From Gaiellasilicea sp037720595 (GTDB taxonomy: Bacteria; Actinomycetota; Thermoleophilia; Gaiellales; Gaiellaceae): a DNA stretch of 64,000 nt. Of the stretch, positions 34,050-41,303 are shown one piece after another. The translations under genes and the position numbers were made by a program. Location: the NCBI GenBank assembly GCA_037720595.1, contig JBBJLW010000004.1, positions 1-64,000 of the forward strand, given 5' to 3'. The notes under the pieces were generated by a model. The model searched no databases. It saw nothing but the letters and a program-made list of their open reading frames with translations, and was not told where the DNA came from. Position 1 is the first letter of the stretch. Each line of letters begins with the position of its first letter.

Positions 34050-34069
34050 CCGCGCGTCTAGACGCGCGG
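34050..34069. promoter_or_regulatory. Perfect 20-bp palindrome upstream of sigma factor gene
   Basis: CCGCGCGTCT followed immediately by its inverse AGACGCGCGG, centred on TCTAGA. It lies 19 bp upstream of the sigma start and covers the stop codon of the GST gene. With no loop it suits a dimeric regulator site rather than a hairpin, though a GC-rich terminator stem cannot be excluded. Confidence 0.5.
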
Positions 34070-34669
34070 GAGCGCGTCGACCCGGTGGAGCCAGGCCTCG
34101 AGCCGCGAAAATGCTCCGTCGAGCCGGAGGTGGTCGCGCAGGATCTCGTGAAAGCGATGTTGGTCGCCTTCCTCCCAGATCACCGCGTACTTCAGGAACG
34201 GAAATGCCGTCACATCCGCGAGCGAGAGCTCGCCGAAGAGGAAGTCTCGGTCCGAGAGGAGATCCTCGAAGAGCGGCAGAGTGGCCGTGAGCCGCTCACC
34301 GAGCTGCGCCAGCCGCTGCGGATCGGGGTCGGTCTTCTCCTCCTCCAGGAAGTACAGGTTCGGAGCGCGTTTCCAGACGCGGTTGAACCAGTCGCAGAAG
34401 ATGCGGATCTCCGCGCGCTGGGCCGGATCGACGGGCAGGAGTGGCGCCGCCGGAAAGGCTTGCTCCAAGTACTCGAGGATCAGCGGCGAGTCGGCGAGGA
34501 CGCGGCCGTCGTGCTCGAGCACCGGCACGAGCTCCTGACCGCTGACCCGCACGATCTCGCTGCGGTCGGCGTCGTCGACCCACACCGACTCGAGCTCGAG
34601 CCCCTTGTGCGCGGCCGCGAGCGCGATCCGCTCGACGTTCGTCGAAAACGGGATCCGGTACAGCCGCAT
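34058..34669 (-). CDS. Glutathione S-transferase family protein
   Basis: 203 aa from ATG 34669 (TGATG overlap with the nitroreductase stop; GTG 34672 also possible). N-terminal thioredoxin-fold domain ~1-80 (RLYRIPFSTNVERIALAAAH; VPVLEHDGRVLADSPLILEYLE, where the Asp-Ser pair binds the gamma-glutamyl group) and helical C-domain ~85-200 with FGELSLADVTAFPFL. Many actinobacteria lack glutathione, so the true thiol or role may differ. Confidence 0.88.
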   Translation of the reverse strand: MRLYRIPFSTNVERIALAAAHKGLELESVWVDDADRSEIVRVSGQELVPVLEHDGRVLADSPLILEYLEQAFPAAPLLPVDPAQRAEIRIFCDWFNRVWKRAPNLYFLEEEKTDPDPQRLAQLGERLTATLPLFEDLLSDRDFLFGELSLADVTAFPFLKYAVIWEEGDQHRFHEILRDHLRLDGAFSRLEAWLHRVDALPRV

Positions 34670-35331
34670 CACGACAGCACCATGATCTCGTCGAGGGGCT
34701 TCCGCTCGATGGCGGGTACGGTCGTGCCGGGGGCCGGGAACCCGACGGGGATGACGCAGAAGGGCCGTTCATTCGCGGGGCGCCCGAGCAAGTCGCGGAT
34801 GAAGCCCATCGGGCTCGGCGTGTGCGTGAGCGCGACGAGACCCGCTTCGTTCAGGCTCGCGAGCAGGAGCCCGACCGCGATCCCAACCGACTCCCGAGCG
34901 TAGTAGTGCTTCACCTTCGATCCGTCCACGCGCAACCCGTACACCTGCTCCAGCACGACGATCACATAGGGCGCGTCCTCGAGATGTGACTTGACGGAGT
35001 CGGTGCCGAGAGGCGCGAGCGCCTGAAGCCACTCCTCGGACATGCGCCCGTCGTAGTTGCGCCGCTCCTCCTCTTCCGTAGCTGCCCGCAGCCGCCGCTT
35101 GAGCTCCGGGTTGGTGACGACGACGAACGTCCACGGCTGCTGGTGCGCGCCCGACGGCGCCGTGCCAGCCGCGGCGATCGCGTTCGCGACGAGCTCGAGC
35201 GGCACCGGCTCGGGCGAGAACGTCCGCACCGTCCGCCGCCGCCGAAGCCGGCCGAGAAACGCGCGCGACGCGGAGAGCTGTTCCTCCGCCTCCGGGCGCT
35301 CATAGCGAAGCGGCATGAACGGGTGCTCCAC
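34669..35331 (-). CDS. Nitroreductase family flavoprotein
   Basis: 220 aa. FMN-binding N-terminal RRRRTVRTFSPEPVPLELV (about 31-49), APSGAHQQPWTFVVVTNPEL (about 58-77) and a C-terminal GLVALTHTPSPMGFIRDLLG segment resemble the iodotyrosine-deiodinase-like branch, which reductively dehalogenates or reduces aromatic substrates. The start is GTG 35331 or ATG 35316. It is translated just before the GST gene, and a nitroreductase/GST pair suggests detoxification of electrophiles. Confidence 0.85.
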   Translation of the reverse strand: MEHPFMPLRYERPEAEEQLSASRAFLGRLRRRRTVRTFSPEPVPLELVANAIAAAGTAPSGAHQQPWTFVVVTNPELKRRLRAATEEEERRNYDGRMSEEWLQALAPLGTDSVKSHLEDAPYVIVVLEQVYGLRVDGSKVKHYYARESVGIAVGLLLASLNEAGLVALTHTPSPMGFIRDLLGRPANERPFCVIPVGFPAPGTTVPAIERKPLDEIMVLS

Positions 35332-35677
35332 CCGCTCGACCCTACCAATCGCCTTCGGAGGATCAGTCGTCGTCGCCGCGCCGCGACCCCGGCCGGAGCC
35401 GTTCGAGCCTGAGCCTGAGTTGTCCTCGCCCGCGCTGTCGTCGGTTGAAGCCGGCGTCGAGCCGGTCGCCCCTAGCGTCTGTTCTCGCTTGCGTTCGTGG
35501 TCGCCCTGATCCGTTGAAAAGGGTTGCTAAGGCTCGTCCGCACGTACCGCGAGCGCACGGCGCGCTACCAAGGGCGGGCCAGACGACGGCAAAGCCTTGG
35601 TAATGCCTTGCTCAGGGTTTGGAGCGAGCCCGGTGGCCGAGGCGCGTCATTCGCTTCGCTACACTGACGCCCGCCAC
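35332..35677. other. Intergenic region upstream of tRNA-Glu, no gene seen
   Basis: The 346 bp between the nitroreductase start and tRNA-Glu contain no frame with convincing coding features. A low-complexity frame rich in Gly/Ser/Thr runs upstream of the nitroreductase without a start codon. Promoters for the nitroreductase (minus) and tRNA (plus) must lie here, but I cannot place them. Confidence 0.4.
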
Positions 35678-35750
35678 GGCCCATTCGTCTAGTGGCCTAG
35701 GACACCGCCCTCTCACGGCGGCGGCACGGGTTCGAATCCCGTATGGGCCT
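35678..35750 (+). tRNA. tRNA-Glu (CTC anticodon)
   Basis: Acceptor GGCCCAT (35678-35684) pairs with ATGGGCC (35743-35749). Anticodon stem CCGCC/GGCGG encloses loop CTCTCAC, anticodon CTC reading GAG. The T arm is ACGGG-TTCGAAT-CCCGT. The 3' part (from 35725) is the integration target of the element that follows, and the tRNA remains intact. Confidence 0.92.
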
Positions 35751-35751
35751 T
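35725..35751 (+). repeat. Attachment site within tRNA-Glu (attL)
   Basis: These 27 bp, from the T arm to the 3' end of tRNA-Glu, recur exactly at 38425-38451. A copy of a tRNA 3' end bounding a segment with Rep and integrase remnants is the footprint of tyrosine-integrase insertion. The element would span about 35.75-38.45 kb. Confidence 0.8.
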
Positions 35752-35811
35752 CTCTGACCAGTCTGGAACTCCGGGATGGTCATCAGCAGTAAGCAAGAGT
35801 AGGCGTTGTCG

Positions 35812-35884
35812 CCCGAGGTCAGCGGCGCGCCCACCCGCTGACCTCGGGAGAAGGCCCACTCATCGAGCCTCGGGGCCTTCTCCC
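35812..35884. repeat. Two adjoining strong hairpins just inside attL
   Basis: Hairpin 1: 14-bp arms at 35812-35825 and 35835-35848 (CCCGAGGTCAGCGG and inverse). Hairpin 2: 11-bp arms GGGAGAAGGCC (35846-35856) and GGCCTTCTCCC (35874-35884). They overlap by three bases, so only one can form at a time. They may be terminators protecting the tRNA side or a replication/transfer site of the element. Confidence 0.55.
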
Positions 35885-35989
35885 GACTCGCCACAGGATC
35901 AGCGGGCAGGCGCGCCGGAGCGAGCCGAGACGCGCGGCGTCATTCTTCTCGGCCGCCCGAAGCGCCCGGTACAGCAGCCAGGCTACTTG

Positions 35990-36029
35990 AGTGGTGGGCG
36001 ACAACCTCCTGGGGCCGCCGCCCACCACT
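35990..36029 (-). terminator. Hairpin downstream of secreted Ig-like gene
   Basis: Arms AGTGGTGGGCG (35990-36000) and CGCCCACCACT (36019-36029), 18-nt loop, 15 bp beyond the stop of the minus-strand gene. Probably its terminator, although no T-tract follows. Confidence 0.5.
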
Positions 36030-36043
36030 GGGATTAGGGGGGT

Positions 36044-36868
36044 CTACCGGCTGAGGTTGACCGGGAACGAGACGAGGCGGCGGGTGGAGATGCCGCCCAG
36101 CAGGTTCTCGCCAGGCTTGCGCGCCCGCGCGAAGAAGACGAGCAGCTGCTGCTTTGAGGAGGCCGGATAGCCACTCTGCCGGGTCAGAGTCAGCGTCGCC
36201 CAACCATCGGCACCGGTGGGCTGCTCTGCCTCGCTGAACTGCTGGAAGGGAACCGCGGCCCCGTAGACGAGCGCACCCTGAACCGCGCGGCCGCCACAGG
36301 CAGAGACATGGAAGCGCACCGTGAGGCTTCGGGTGGAGCCCCCGACCGGCGAGGGCGAAATGCTCTGGTTGTCGATCAGGAGCCGTGCCGGCGGAGCAAC
36401 AGACGCGACGGCTACGGGTCCAGTGCCGCCGGGACAACCGGTCGCAGCGGGCGGAGGCGTGGGCGGAGCGGCAGTTTTATCCGCGACCACAGCGGTAGGC
36501 GGCGTAGTCCTGGAGGTCGAGCCGTCCTTGTTCGTGGCGGTGACACGAACCCGGATCGTGTTGTCCTTGTCGGGGTTCTTCAAGACGTACGTCTGCTCGG
36601 TCGCCCCGCCGATCGCGGCGCAGCTCCCGCCGTCCTTGTCACAGCGCTGCCACTGGTAGGCGTACGTGATCTTCCCGGTACCAGTCCAGGTCCCGTTGTT
36701 CGCGGTGAGCGTCTCGCCGACCCGGGCTGTCCCCGAGATTGTCGGGGGCGCGGTTGGAACCGGGGCGGCCTGGCTAGCCGCCGAGCCGACCCCAACCAGC
36801 GCAACCGCGAACGCGGTTGTAAGCATCAGCAGTACGGATACAGACAGGAGTAATTTCTTCCTTAGCAT
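36044..36868 (-). CDS. Secreted Ig-like-fold protein
   Basis: 274 aa with a signal peptide (MLRKKLLLSVSVLLMLTTAF, cleavage after ~33). Residues ~37-125 form an Ig-like repeat of the type PTISGTARVGETLTANNGTW...YAYQWQRCD...TYVLKNPDKDNTIRVRVTATN seen in many actinobacterial surface proteins. A Pro/Thr linker leads to a second beta-rich domain (about 150-270). AAAGGGG 8 nt before the ATG supports the start. It lies inside the element between attL and the broken rep gene and looks intact, so it may be cargo. Confidence 0.82.
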   Translation of the reverse strand: MLRKKLLLSVSVLLMLTTAFAVALVGVGSAASQAAPVPTAPPTISGTARVGETLTANNGTWTGTGKITYAYQWQRCDKDGGSCAAIGGATEQTYVLKNPDKDNTIRVRVTATNKDGSTSRTTPPTAVVADKTAAPPTPPPAATGCPGGTGPVAVASVAPPARLLIDNQSISPSPVGGSTRSLTVRFHVSACGGRAVQGALVYGAAVPFQQFSEAEQPTGADGWATLTLTRQSGYPASSKQQLLVFFARARKPGENLLGGISTRRLVSFPVNLSR

Positions 36869-37259
36869 GTCATTCCCCTTTCACGAGTGGTAAGAAAGCA
36901 GACAAACAGTAATTTCTTTAGCAGGAGCTATCCCCCTCTTTTTTGGAAACTTCGGCCGAGGTTCGGTACTCGAGTAGGCGCTGAATCGAAAGAAATGTTG
37001 GATTGAACGACAAACTTCACAAAATCCGAACCAAATGTTTCGACACCTTTTGCGGGATTTTGGAAGAAACGAGCAGAGTTGGGTCGAGAAGAGCCCACAA
37101 GACTTCAGAGGCCCCGGTCGAGGCGTGACACTCGTTTCTAAGACCACTCTTTAACGACGTCGGGATGCGTGCCGCCGGCAGCGCGCGCAGGCGTTATGGC
37201 CGCCGATCGCCTACAGCTACCGCATCTCGGGGCTCCGCCTGCGAGCGCCCTCGGACCGA
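36869..37259. other. AT-richer non-coding segment inside the integrated element
   Basis: Composition drops sharply here compared with the rest of the window (runs such as AAAGAAATGTTGG, TTTTTTGG and ACAAACTTC). No convincing gene is visible; frames on both strands are short. It contains the leader of the secreted Ig-like gene at its left end. The base change supports a foreign origin. Confidence 0.5.
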
Positions 37260-38164
37260 TCACGGGCCTCGCGCAGGCATAGGAAGTCGAGCGTTGAGAC
37301 AACGCGCCCTCAGAAGGTCGGCGTCTCCCACCTTTGGGGCCTCGCAGAGTCCGTGTTCCCATGCCCACACGCGACGCGAAAGCCGAAGGTTCCGCATCGT
37401 GACGCCGGTCTACTCCGTGAGTGTCCTGCTAACGAAGACGACGAGTCGCGGCAAGTCACCGGCCAGCACATTCTCACTCAAAGATGCCTTACGTCCCTTT
37501 CCGCGCACAAAGTACGAGGAGAGTACGCGCCGGCCTGATCCCCGGGCCAAAACTTGCGGCTGATCTTCTGCCAACCGTCGACGAACCCGAAGCCCTTACT
37601 CGGCGCGAGATCACGCAGCGCGTTCACATACTGCTCCGCCCATGCTCGTTCAGCCGGACTCGCAACGCTGATAACTCCGTGGACGTGCGCGAGTCCGCGC
37701 TGCTGCTTCTCCCAGACGCGCGCGAGCAGCCGTCCCTTGTGCCCTGTCGCGCGATCGGCACGTTGCTTCGCCACACGATGCAGCTCACTCCACCAGCCGC
37801 CAGCGTGCGAATTGAACGCCGCCGCCAACCCAGGATGCACCCTGCAGCCGATCCGTCCAGAACATCTTGTACTGGACGGGTGTGAACACCAGCGAGGATC
37901 GAACGGGTACAGGTCACTACCCGGAGCCGTCACCGAGAACATCACCGACAGTCGCACCAGCCGCAGATTTTCCAACAGCCTCCGCTTCTGATCGCGCGCC
38001 CAGATCGGCGCGAACTCCGGACACGTCCGCGTGCTACACCGCCGCACCCGACTCGGCAACGGCCGGCCGCAACCGCCACACCGATGCCACAGCCTCCGCT
38101 CCATATCGCCCGGCCGGTAATAGCGAGCCCACCCCGGCTGACCGAGCGCGAGCACCTGGCTCAC
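37260..38164 (-). pseudogene. Broken rolling-circle replication initiator (HUH-type Rep)
   Basis: The open part (37478-38164, 228 aa, GTG start) has a zinc-finger-like CGGCGRPLPSRVRRCSTRTC (about 30-49) and an HUH motif in RGLAHVHGVIS (about 153-163). The protein then leaves frame. The homologous tail continues in other frames as LSENVLAGDLPRLVVFVSR, an in-frame TAG, then TGVTMRNLRLSRRVWAW ending at 37260. This is the layout of actinobacterial replication initiators of integrative plasmids. At least one frameshift and one nonsense codon make it non-functional. Confidence 0.7.
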
Positions 38165-38347
38165 GCTGCATCCTCAGGACCGTCCTCGAGCGCAGCCGCG
38201 ATCTCTCGCATGATGATCGCGGCAACGGTGAAGGCAGTCGCAGCAGCGAGGTGCTCCCCGCCCCCCACGAGCGCTGCGCTCGCCGTGGGACGCGGCGAGC
38301 ACCTCGTAATCGTGCGCCTTGCGAAGCAACCGGTCAACGGTGCTCAT
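38161..38347 (-). pseudogene. Small pre-rep gene with a frameshift in a G-tract
   Basis: ATG 38347 opens MSTVDRLLRKAHDYEVLAAS. After a run of G (near 38260) the frame must shift by one to continue EHLAAATAFTVAAIIMREIA and end at TGA 38161, which overlaps the rep GTG start. Small genes directly before rep are usual in integrative actinobacterial elements. Upstream, another short frame ending RRKLDELRAQSKKRVDEHR overlaps its ATG and is cut by the right attachment site. Confidence 0.5.
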
Positions 38348-38424
38348 CGACCCGCTTCTTGCTCTGCGCCCTTAGCTCATCGAGTTTCCGGCGAAGCGGC
38401 TCGGGCACCTCGGTCTCTCTGGTA

Positions 38425-38451
38425 CACGGGTTCGAATCCCGTATGGGCCTT
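38425..38451 (+). repeat. Attachment site copy 2 (attR)
   Basis: Exact copy of 35725-35751 (tRNA-Glu T arm to 3' end) with no tRNA 5' half before it. The preceding bases belong to the truncated small gene. It marks the right end of the 2.7-kb element. Confidence 0.8.
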
Positions 38452-38470
38452 TCTGAGCTTCTCTACTACG

Positions 38471-38560
38471 CGGATTTGGCTTGATACCGTGGGCCATGCG
38501 AGCCATGGGTGCCGCCGAAGCGCATGCGGTGCTACCTCGGTGATACCGCGACGTGTTGTC
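38471..38560 (+). repeat. Post-att direct repeat, copy 1
   Basis: About 90 bp beginning CGGATTTGGCTTGATACCGT that recur with roughly 85-90% identity at 39880-39970, each time ~20 bp after an att-like sequence. It suggests two successive integrations or a tandem duplication at this locus. Confidence 0.65.
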
Positions 38561-38584
38561 GCTCAGGCGACGAACGACAAGTGT

Positions 38585-38758
38585 CGTCGATGGATTGCAC
38601 GCTCGCGCAGCCGAGCGAGGGTGCTAGTAGGCGGCGTGCCGTGGTCCCGGATCGGCGAGCACGTCGGCCAGCGCAACCTCGCCGTGACCGCGAACACCTA
38701 CACGCATGTGCTCGTCGACGAGAGCGAGATCGACTACGCGGCACTCTTGTCGTCGTGA
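38585..38758 (+). pseudogene. C-terminal remnant of a tyrosine integrase
   Basis: The frame ending at 38758 reads GVPWSRIGEHVGQRNLAVTA then NTYTHVLVDESEIDYAALLS. This is the C-terminal end of a phage-type tyrosine recombinase, where the Tyr of NTYTHV is the nucleophile and HVGQ is the usual helix before it. The N-terminal ~300 residues are absent. It is probably left from the enzyme that inserted the element at tRNA-Glu. Confidence 0.7.
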
Positions 38759-38856
38759 GTTTACGAGCCAGGAGCGGAAAATGGCGTTCACGAGCGGGTC
38801 GCCAGCCCGCCTGCGAGAATTTGACGGTTTTACGACGGAGGAGCTAGACTGTAACG

Positions 38857-39195
38857 ATGGCTACAGCATTCGCAGAGGAAGCGGCCCGGATTCATCGCGT
38901 CGCCAATCTGAGCGACAGACAAATCGCAGCCGCTGTCGGCGCTGCCCCTAGCACGGTCCGCGACTGGCTCTCGAGGCGTAGCTCTCCCAGCGGCCTCCGC
39001 GCCGAACGGGTGGCCGAGTTGGGCGAGGTCGTCGACCGGCTCACCCGCGTCATGGAGGCGGACTTCATCCCCGTGTGGCTTTCCCGTCCGATCGAGGCGC
39101 TCGGCAACAGCAAGCCGCTCGATGTGATCGGCCGCGGCCAGGCGCGACGCGTCGCCCGGGTCGTCTCCGAGCTCGAGTCCCCCGGCGCAGTCTGA
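38857..39195 (+). CDS. Xre/MbcA/ParS-type antitoxin
   Basis: 112 aa from ATG 38857. Residues ~15-45 form a helix-turn-helix (LSDRQIAAAVGAAPSTVRDWLSRR); the C-terminal half (PIEALGNSKPLDVIGRGQARRVARVV) matches the MbcA/ParS toxin-binding domain (DUF2384). It would bind and neutralise the RES toxin encoded 7 bp downstream and repress the operon. The module lies between the exact and degenerate att copies, as is common for stabilisation modules of mobile elements. Confidence 0.85.
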   Translation: MATAFAEEAARIHRVANLSDRQIAAAVGAAPSTVRDWLSRRSSPSGLRAERVAELGEVVDRLTRVMEADFIPVWLSRPIEALGNSKPLDVIGRGQARRVARVVSELESPGAV

Positions 39196-39202
39196 CTCCA
39201 CC

Positions 39203-39730
39203 GTGGCGCTCGACGTCGACGCGGTCGACGCCGCCGGGGAGTGGTTACGCCACATCCCCCACTCCGCTAATCCTCTTGCCCGTCCACACCCGCCCGGTGA
39301 CAACCGCTGGCAGCGCGGCGCCGTCGTCGACGCGCTCTATCTGGCAGACGACGAGGCCACGTTGTGGGCGGAGTGGTACCGACACCTCGCCGAGCGCGGC
39401 CTACCACCGACGCGGTCTCTCCCCCGCGATGTCTGGCGCTTCCGCGTTCCCCCGCTCGAGGTCGCAGACCTCAGTCAAGGGGACCGCCTCGCGCGCCTTG
39501 GCCTTCCACCCCCGGTACCCGGCCGCACGTCTTGGTCGCCCTACCAGCGCGTTGGCGAAACGCTTGCAAAGGAAGGCTGGGCGGGGCTGGTGGCGCCAAG
39601 CGCAGCCCGACCTGCCGGTCGCGTCCTCTGTCTCTTCGTCGACGACTCGCTTGTGACGCCGGCTGAGACGGTTCCGCCTCCGAGGGTTGTCACCGAACCG
39701 CCCGCACCACCAACTGAGATGCGGACGTGA
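39203..39730 (+). CDS. RES-domain toxin (NAD+ phosphorylase family)
   Basis: 175 aa from GTG 39203. The RES fold is visible in NRWQRGAVVDALYLADDEAT and LWAEWYRHLAERGLPPTRSL, with the conserved Arg and Glu positions; the domain covers ~20-165 and a Pro-rich tail follows. RES toxins degrade NAD+ (phosphorolysis in MbcT-type). The gene is intact and coupled to the antitoxin. The rest of the neighbourhood is decayed, so this pair may be the part kept by selection. Confidence 0.82.
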   Translation: MALDVDAVDAAGEWLRHIPHSANPLARPHPPGDNRWQRGAVVDALYLADDEATLWAEWYRHLAERGLPPTRSLPRDVWRFRVPPLEVADLSQGDRLARLGLPPPVPGRTSWSPYQRVGETLAKEGWAGLVAPSAARPAGRVLCLFVDDSLVTPAETVPPPRVVTEPPAPPTEMRT

Positions 39731-39791
39731 CGTGTGGGATGCTTCGAGCCGTTTCGGGGTCTTTGCGGGTCATTTGAGCTCGCGGCGTGCA

Positions 39792-39957
39792 TACCTCGGT
39801 GATACCGCGAGCAGCAGAAATAGCCGATTTGCAGGGCTGTTCGAGCCCCGTATGGGCCTTTCTACTTCTTTCTGAACCACGGATTTGGCTTGAAACCGTG
39901 GGTCAGGCGAGCCATGGATGCCGCCGAAGCGCATGCGGTGCATACCTCGGTGATACC
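39792..39957 (+). repeat. Recurring 15-bp motif TACCTCGGTGATACC
   Basis: Exact copies at 38533-38547, 39792-39806 and 39943-39957, always within 130 bp of an att-like site. The motif holds an imperfect inverse (GGTGATACC). Arm-type integrase or excisionase sites are a possible meaning. The listed span covers the last two copies. Confidence 0.5.
39832..39860 (+). repeat. Degenerate third attachment-like sequence
   Basis: GGGCTGTTCGAGCCCCGTAT and following GGGCCTT resemble the tRNA-Glu 3' end with several changes in the T arm. It is followed by the same downstream sequence as attR. It likely marks the edge of an older or second insertion carrying the toxin-antitoxin pair. Confidence 0.6.
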
Positions 39958-39970
39958 ACGGCACGTTGTC
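39880..39970 (+). repeat. Post-att direct repeat, copy 2
   Basis: Second copy of the sequence at 38471-38560, following the degenerate att. Includes GAGCCATGGATGCCGCCGAA and the TACCTCGGTGATACC motif. Confidence 0.65.
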
Positions 39971-40301
39971 AGCACAAGCGACGGACGCGGGTCGGGCAGC
40001 AGGGATCCGCACCGAATCCGTGGTTCGACGCCGAAGCCGCCCTGCTGCCTGAGTGCGCGCTACGCAGACGTTGAACTCTGCCTCCGCAGGGCACGCCAGC
40101 GGTTGGACCGGGTTGGATGTCGATGACGGAACTTGGCTCGGCAAGCCAGTTTCGCAAGAATCACGCAAACGAAACGGCCGGCCGCCGACAGCGGTTTTTC
40201 ATTCTCGTGGACACATTTTGGACATCCCGAGCGTCGGCTGGCGACCTGCGCGAGGTTGTTCCTTGACCGCCTGAGTAGGTGAGTAGTCCCGGTTCTTCAC
40301 C
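39971..40301. other. Non-coding junction between att repeats and transposase scraps
   Basis: 331 bp without a credible gene. Frames on both strands are short or lack family features. It separates the repeated att region from the IS1380-type relic. Confidence 0.4.
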
Positions 40302-40577
40302 TTGATCGCGGCTAGTGATCGCGACAGCGACTCCTTCGTCGGCGAGGTGCACGGCTACCAGAAGCAGGGCACCGCCTACGGGTACACGCGCGAGCTCGTC
40401 TGCGCGGACGCGCTGGGGACCCGCGCCGGCAGCGACGAAGTGCTGCGCGTGCGTCTGGGCACGGGGTCGGCGAACACGCGCCCGGCGCCGAGCGCTTCCT
40501 CGACGAGCTGACCGCGAGGGTCGCCGCGCTGGCACCTCGGGCGAGATCCTGGTGCGCGGCGACTCCGGCTTCCAGAA
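40302..40577 (+). pseudogene. IS1380-type transposase remnant
   Basis: The frame from 40302 reads DRDSDSFVGEVHGYQKQGTA and YGYTRELVCADALGTRAG, the region around the first catalytic Asp of IS1380 transposases. The frame then shifts twice to give ERFLDELTARVAA and GTSGEILVRGDSGFQN, the second catalytic region. Both termini and about two thirds of the gene are missing. Confidence 0.7.
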
Positions 40578-40588
40578 CACGGGCGAGC

Positions 40589-40670
40589 TACTATCGGTAC
40601 CGGCGGCGGTACCTCGAGGAAGGACTGGACGGGCTCGAGCTGCGGCCGCGCCGACCACCTCAACCGATGC
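40589..40670 (+). pseudogene. Fragment of a second transposase (IS481/IS30-like N-terminal HTH)
   Basis: YYRYRRRYLEEGLDGLELRP followed by RRPPQP resembles the end of the helix-turn-helix of IS481-type transposases (RYRxEGLxGLxDRSRRP). Only about 27 codons remain. It adjoins the IS1380 relic. Confidence 0.45.
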
Positions 40671-40766
40671 GAGCCGTGAAGCCGTTCGTCACCCCCGCTC
40701 CTCGCTTATGCTGCCTCCTGAATTCTGGTGTGAGCTGAGAGGGTTGCCTGAGACGAGTCGCTTCGG

Positions 40767-41303
40767 ATGGTCCTTAAGACCGACGACATCCATCTTGTCT
40801 CGGCGGCGCAGCGAGGTGATCTGATCGCCTTCGAGGCTCTCGTGGGTCGCTACCGCACGCCTGCGTACCGTGTCGCGCTCCGCATCCTTGGGGATCCGAC
40901 CGACGCCGAGGACGTGACGCAGGACTCGTTTCTCCAGGCTTGGCAAGCGCTTCCGACGCTTCGCGCGAGACGCGCCTTCTCGACTTGGCTCTACCGGATC
41001 GTGACCAATCGCTGCCTGAACGCGATCCGCTCGCGGAGAGCCACGGAGATACTACCCAACGAGATCGAAGACGAGACGAGACGGCCGAATCACGTCACCG
41101 AAGCTAGGAGGCGCCTCGAGACGCTGAGACGGGCGATCACGCGCCTGACGCCCGAGCAGCGGGCTTCCTTCGTCCTGCGCGAGCTTGAGGGGCTCTCGTA
41201 CGAGGAGATCGCCGACGTACTGGAGACGACGGTGCCGGCGATCAAGGGGCGCCTGCACCGGGCGCGGCTTGCGCTTCTCGAGGCGATGCGGGAATGGCGA
41301 TGA
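40767..41303 (+). CDS. ECF-type sigma factor heading the Asp23 operon
   Basis: 178 aa from ATG 40767. Region 2: FEALVGRYRTPAYRVALRIL, DAEDVTQDSFLQAWQALPTL, FSTWLYRIVTNRCLNAIRSR (about 22-85). Region 4: LTPEQRASFVLRELEGLSYE and EIADVLETTVPAIKGRLHRA (about 123-168). Its end overlaps the next gene, whose N-terminus looks like a zinc anti-sigma domain. A GGAAC-type promoter candidate before the third gene suggests an autoregulated envelope-stress regulon. Confidence 0.93.
   Translation: MVLKTDDIHLVSAAQRGDLIAFEALVGRYRTPAYRVALRILGDPTDAEDVTQDSFLQAWQALPTLRARRAFSTWLYRIVTNRCLNAIRSRRATEILPNEIEDETRRPNHVTEARRRLETLRRAITRLTPEQRASFVLRELEGLSYEEIADVLETTVPAIKGRLHRARLALLEAMREWR

Noticed and set aside
35754..35760. 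Continuation of the att duplication beyond the tRNA
   Set aside because: Sequences after the two exact att copies diverge at once (TCTCTGACC versus TTCTGAGCT), so the repeat ends with the tRNA.
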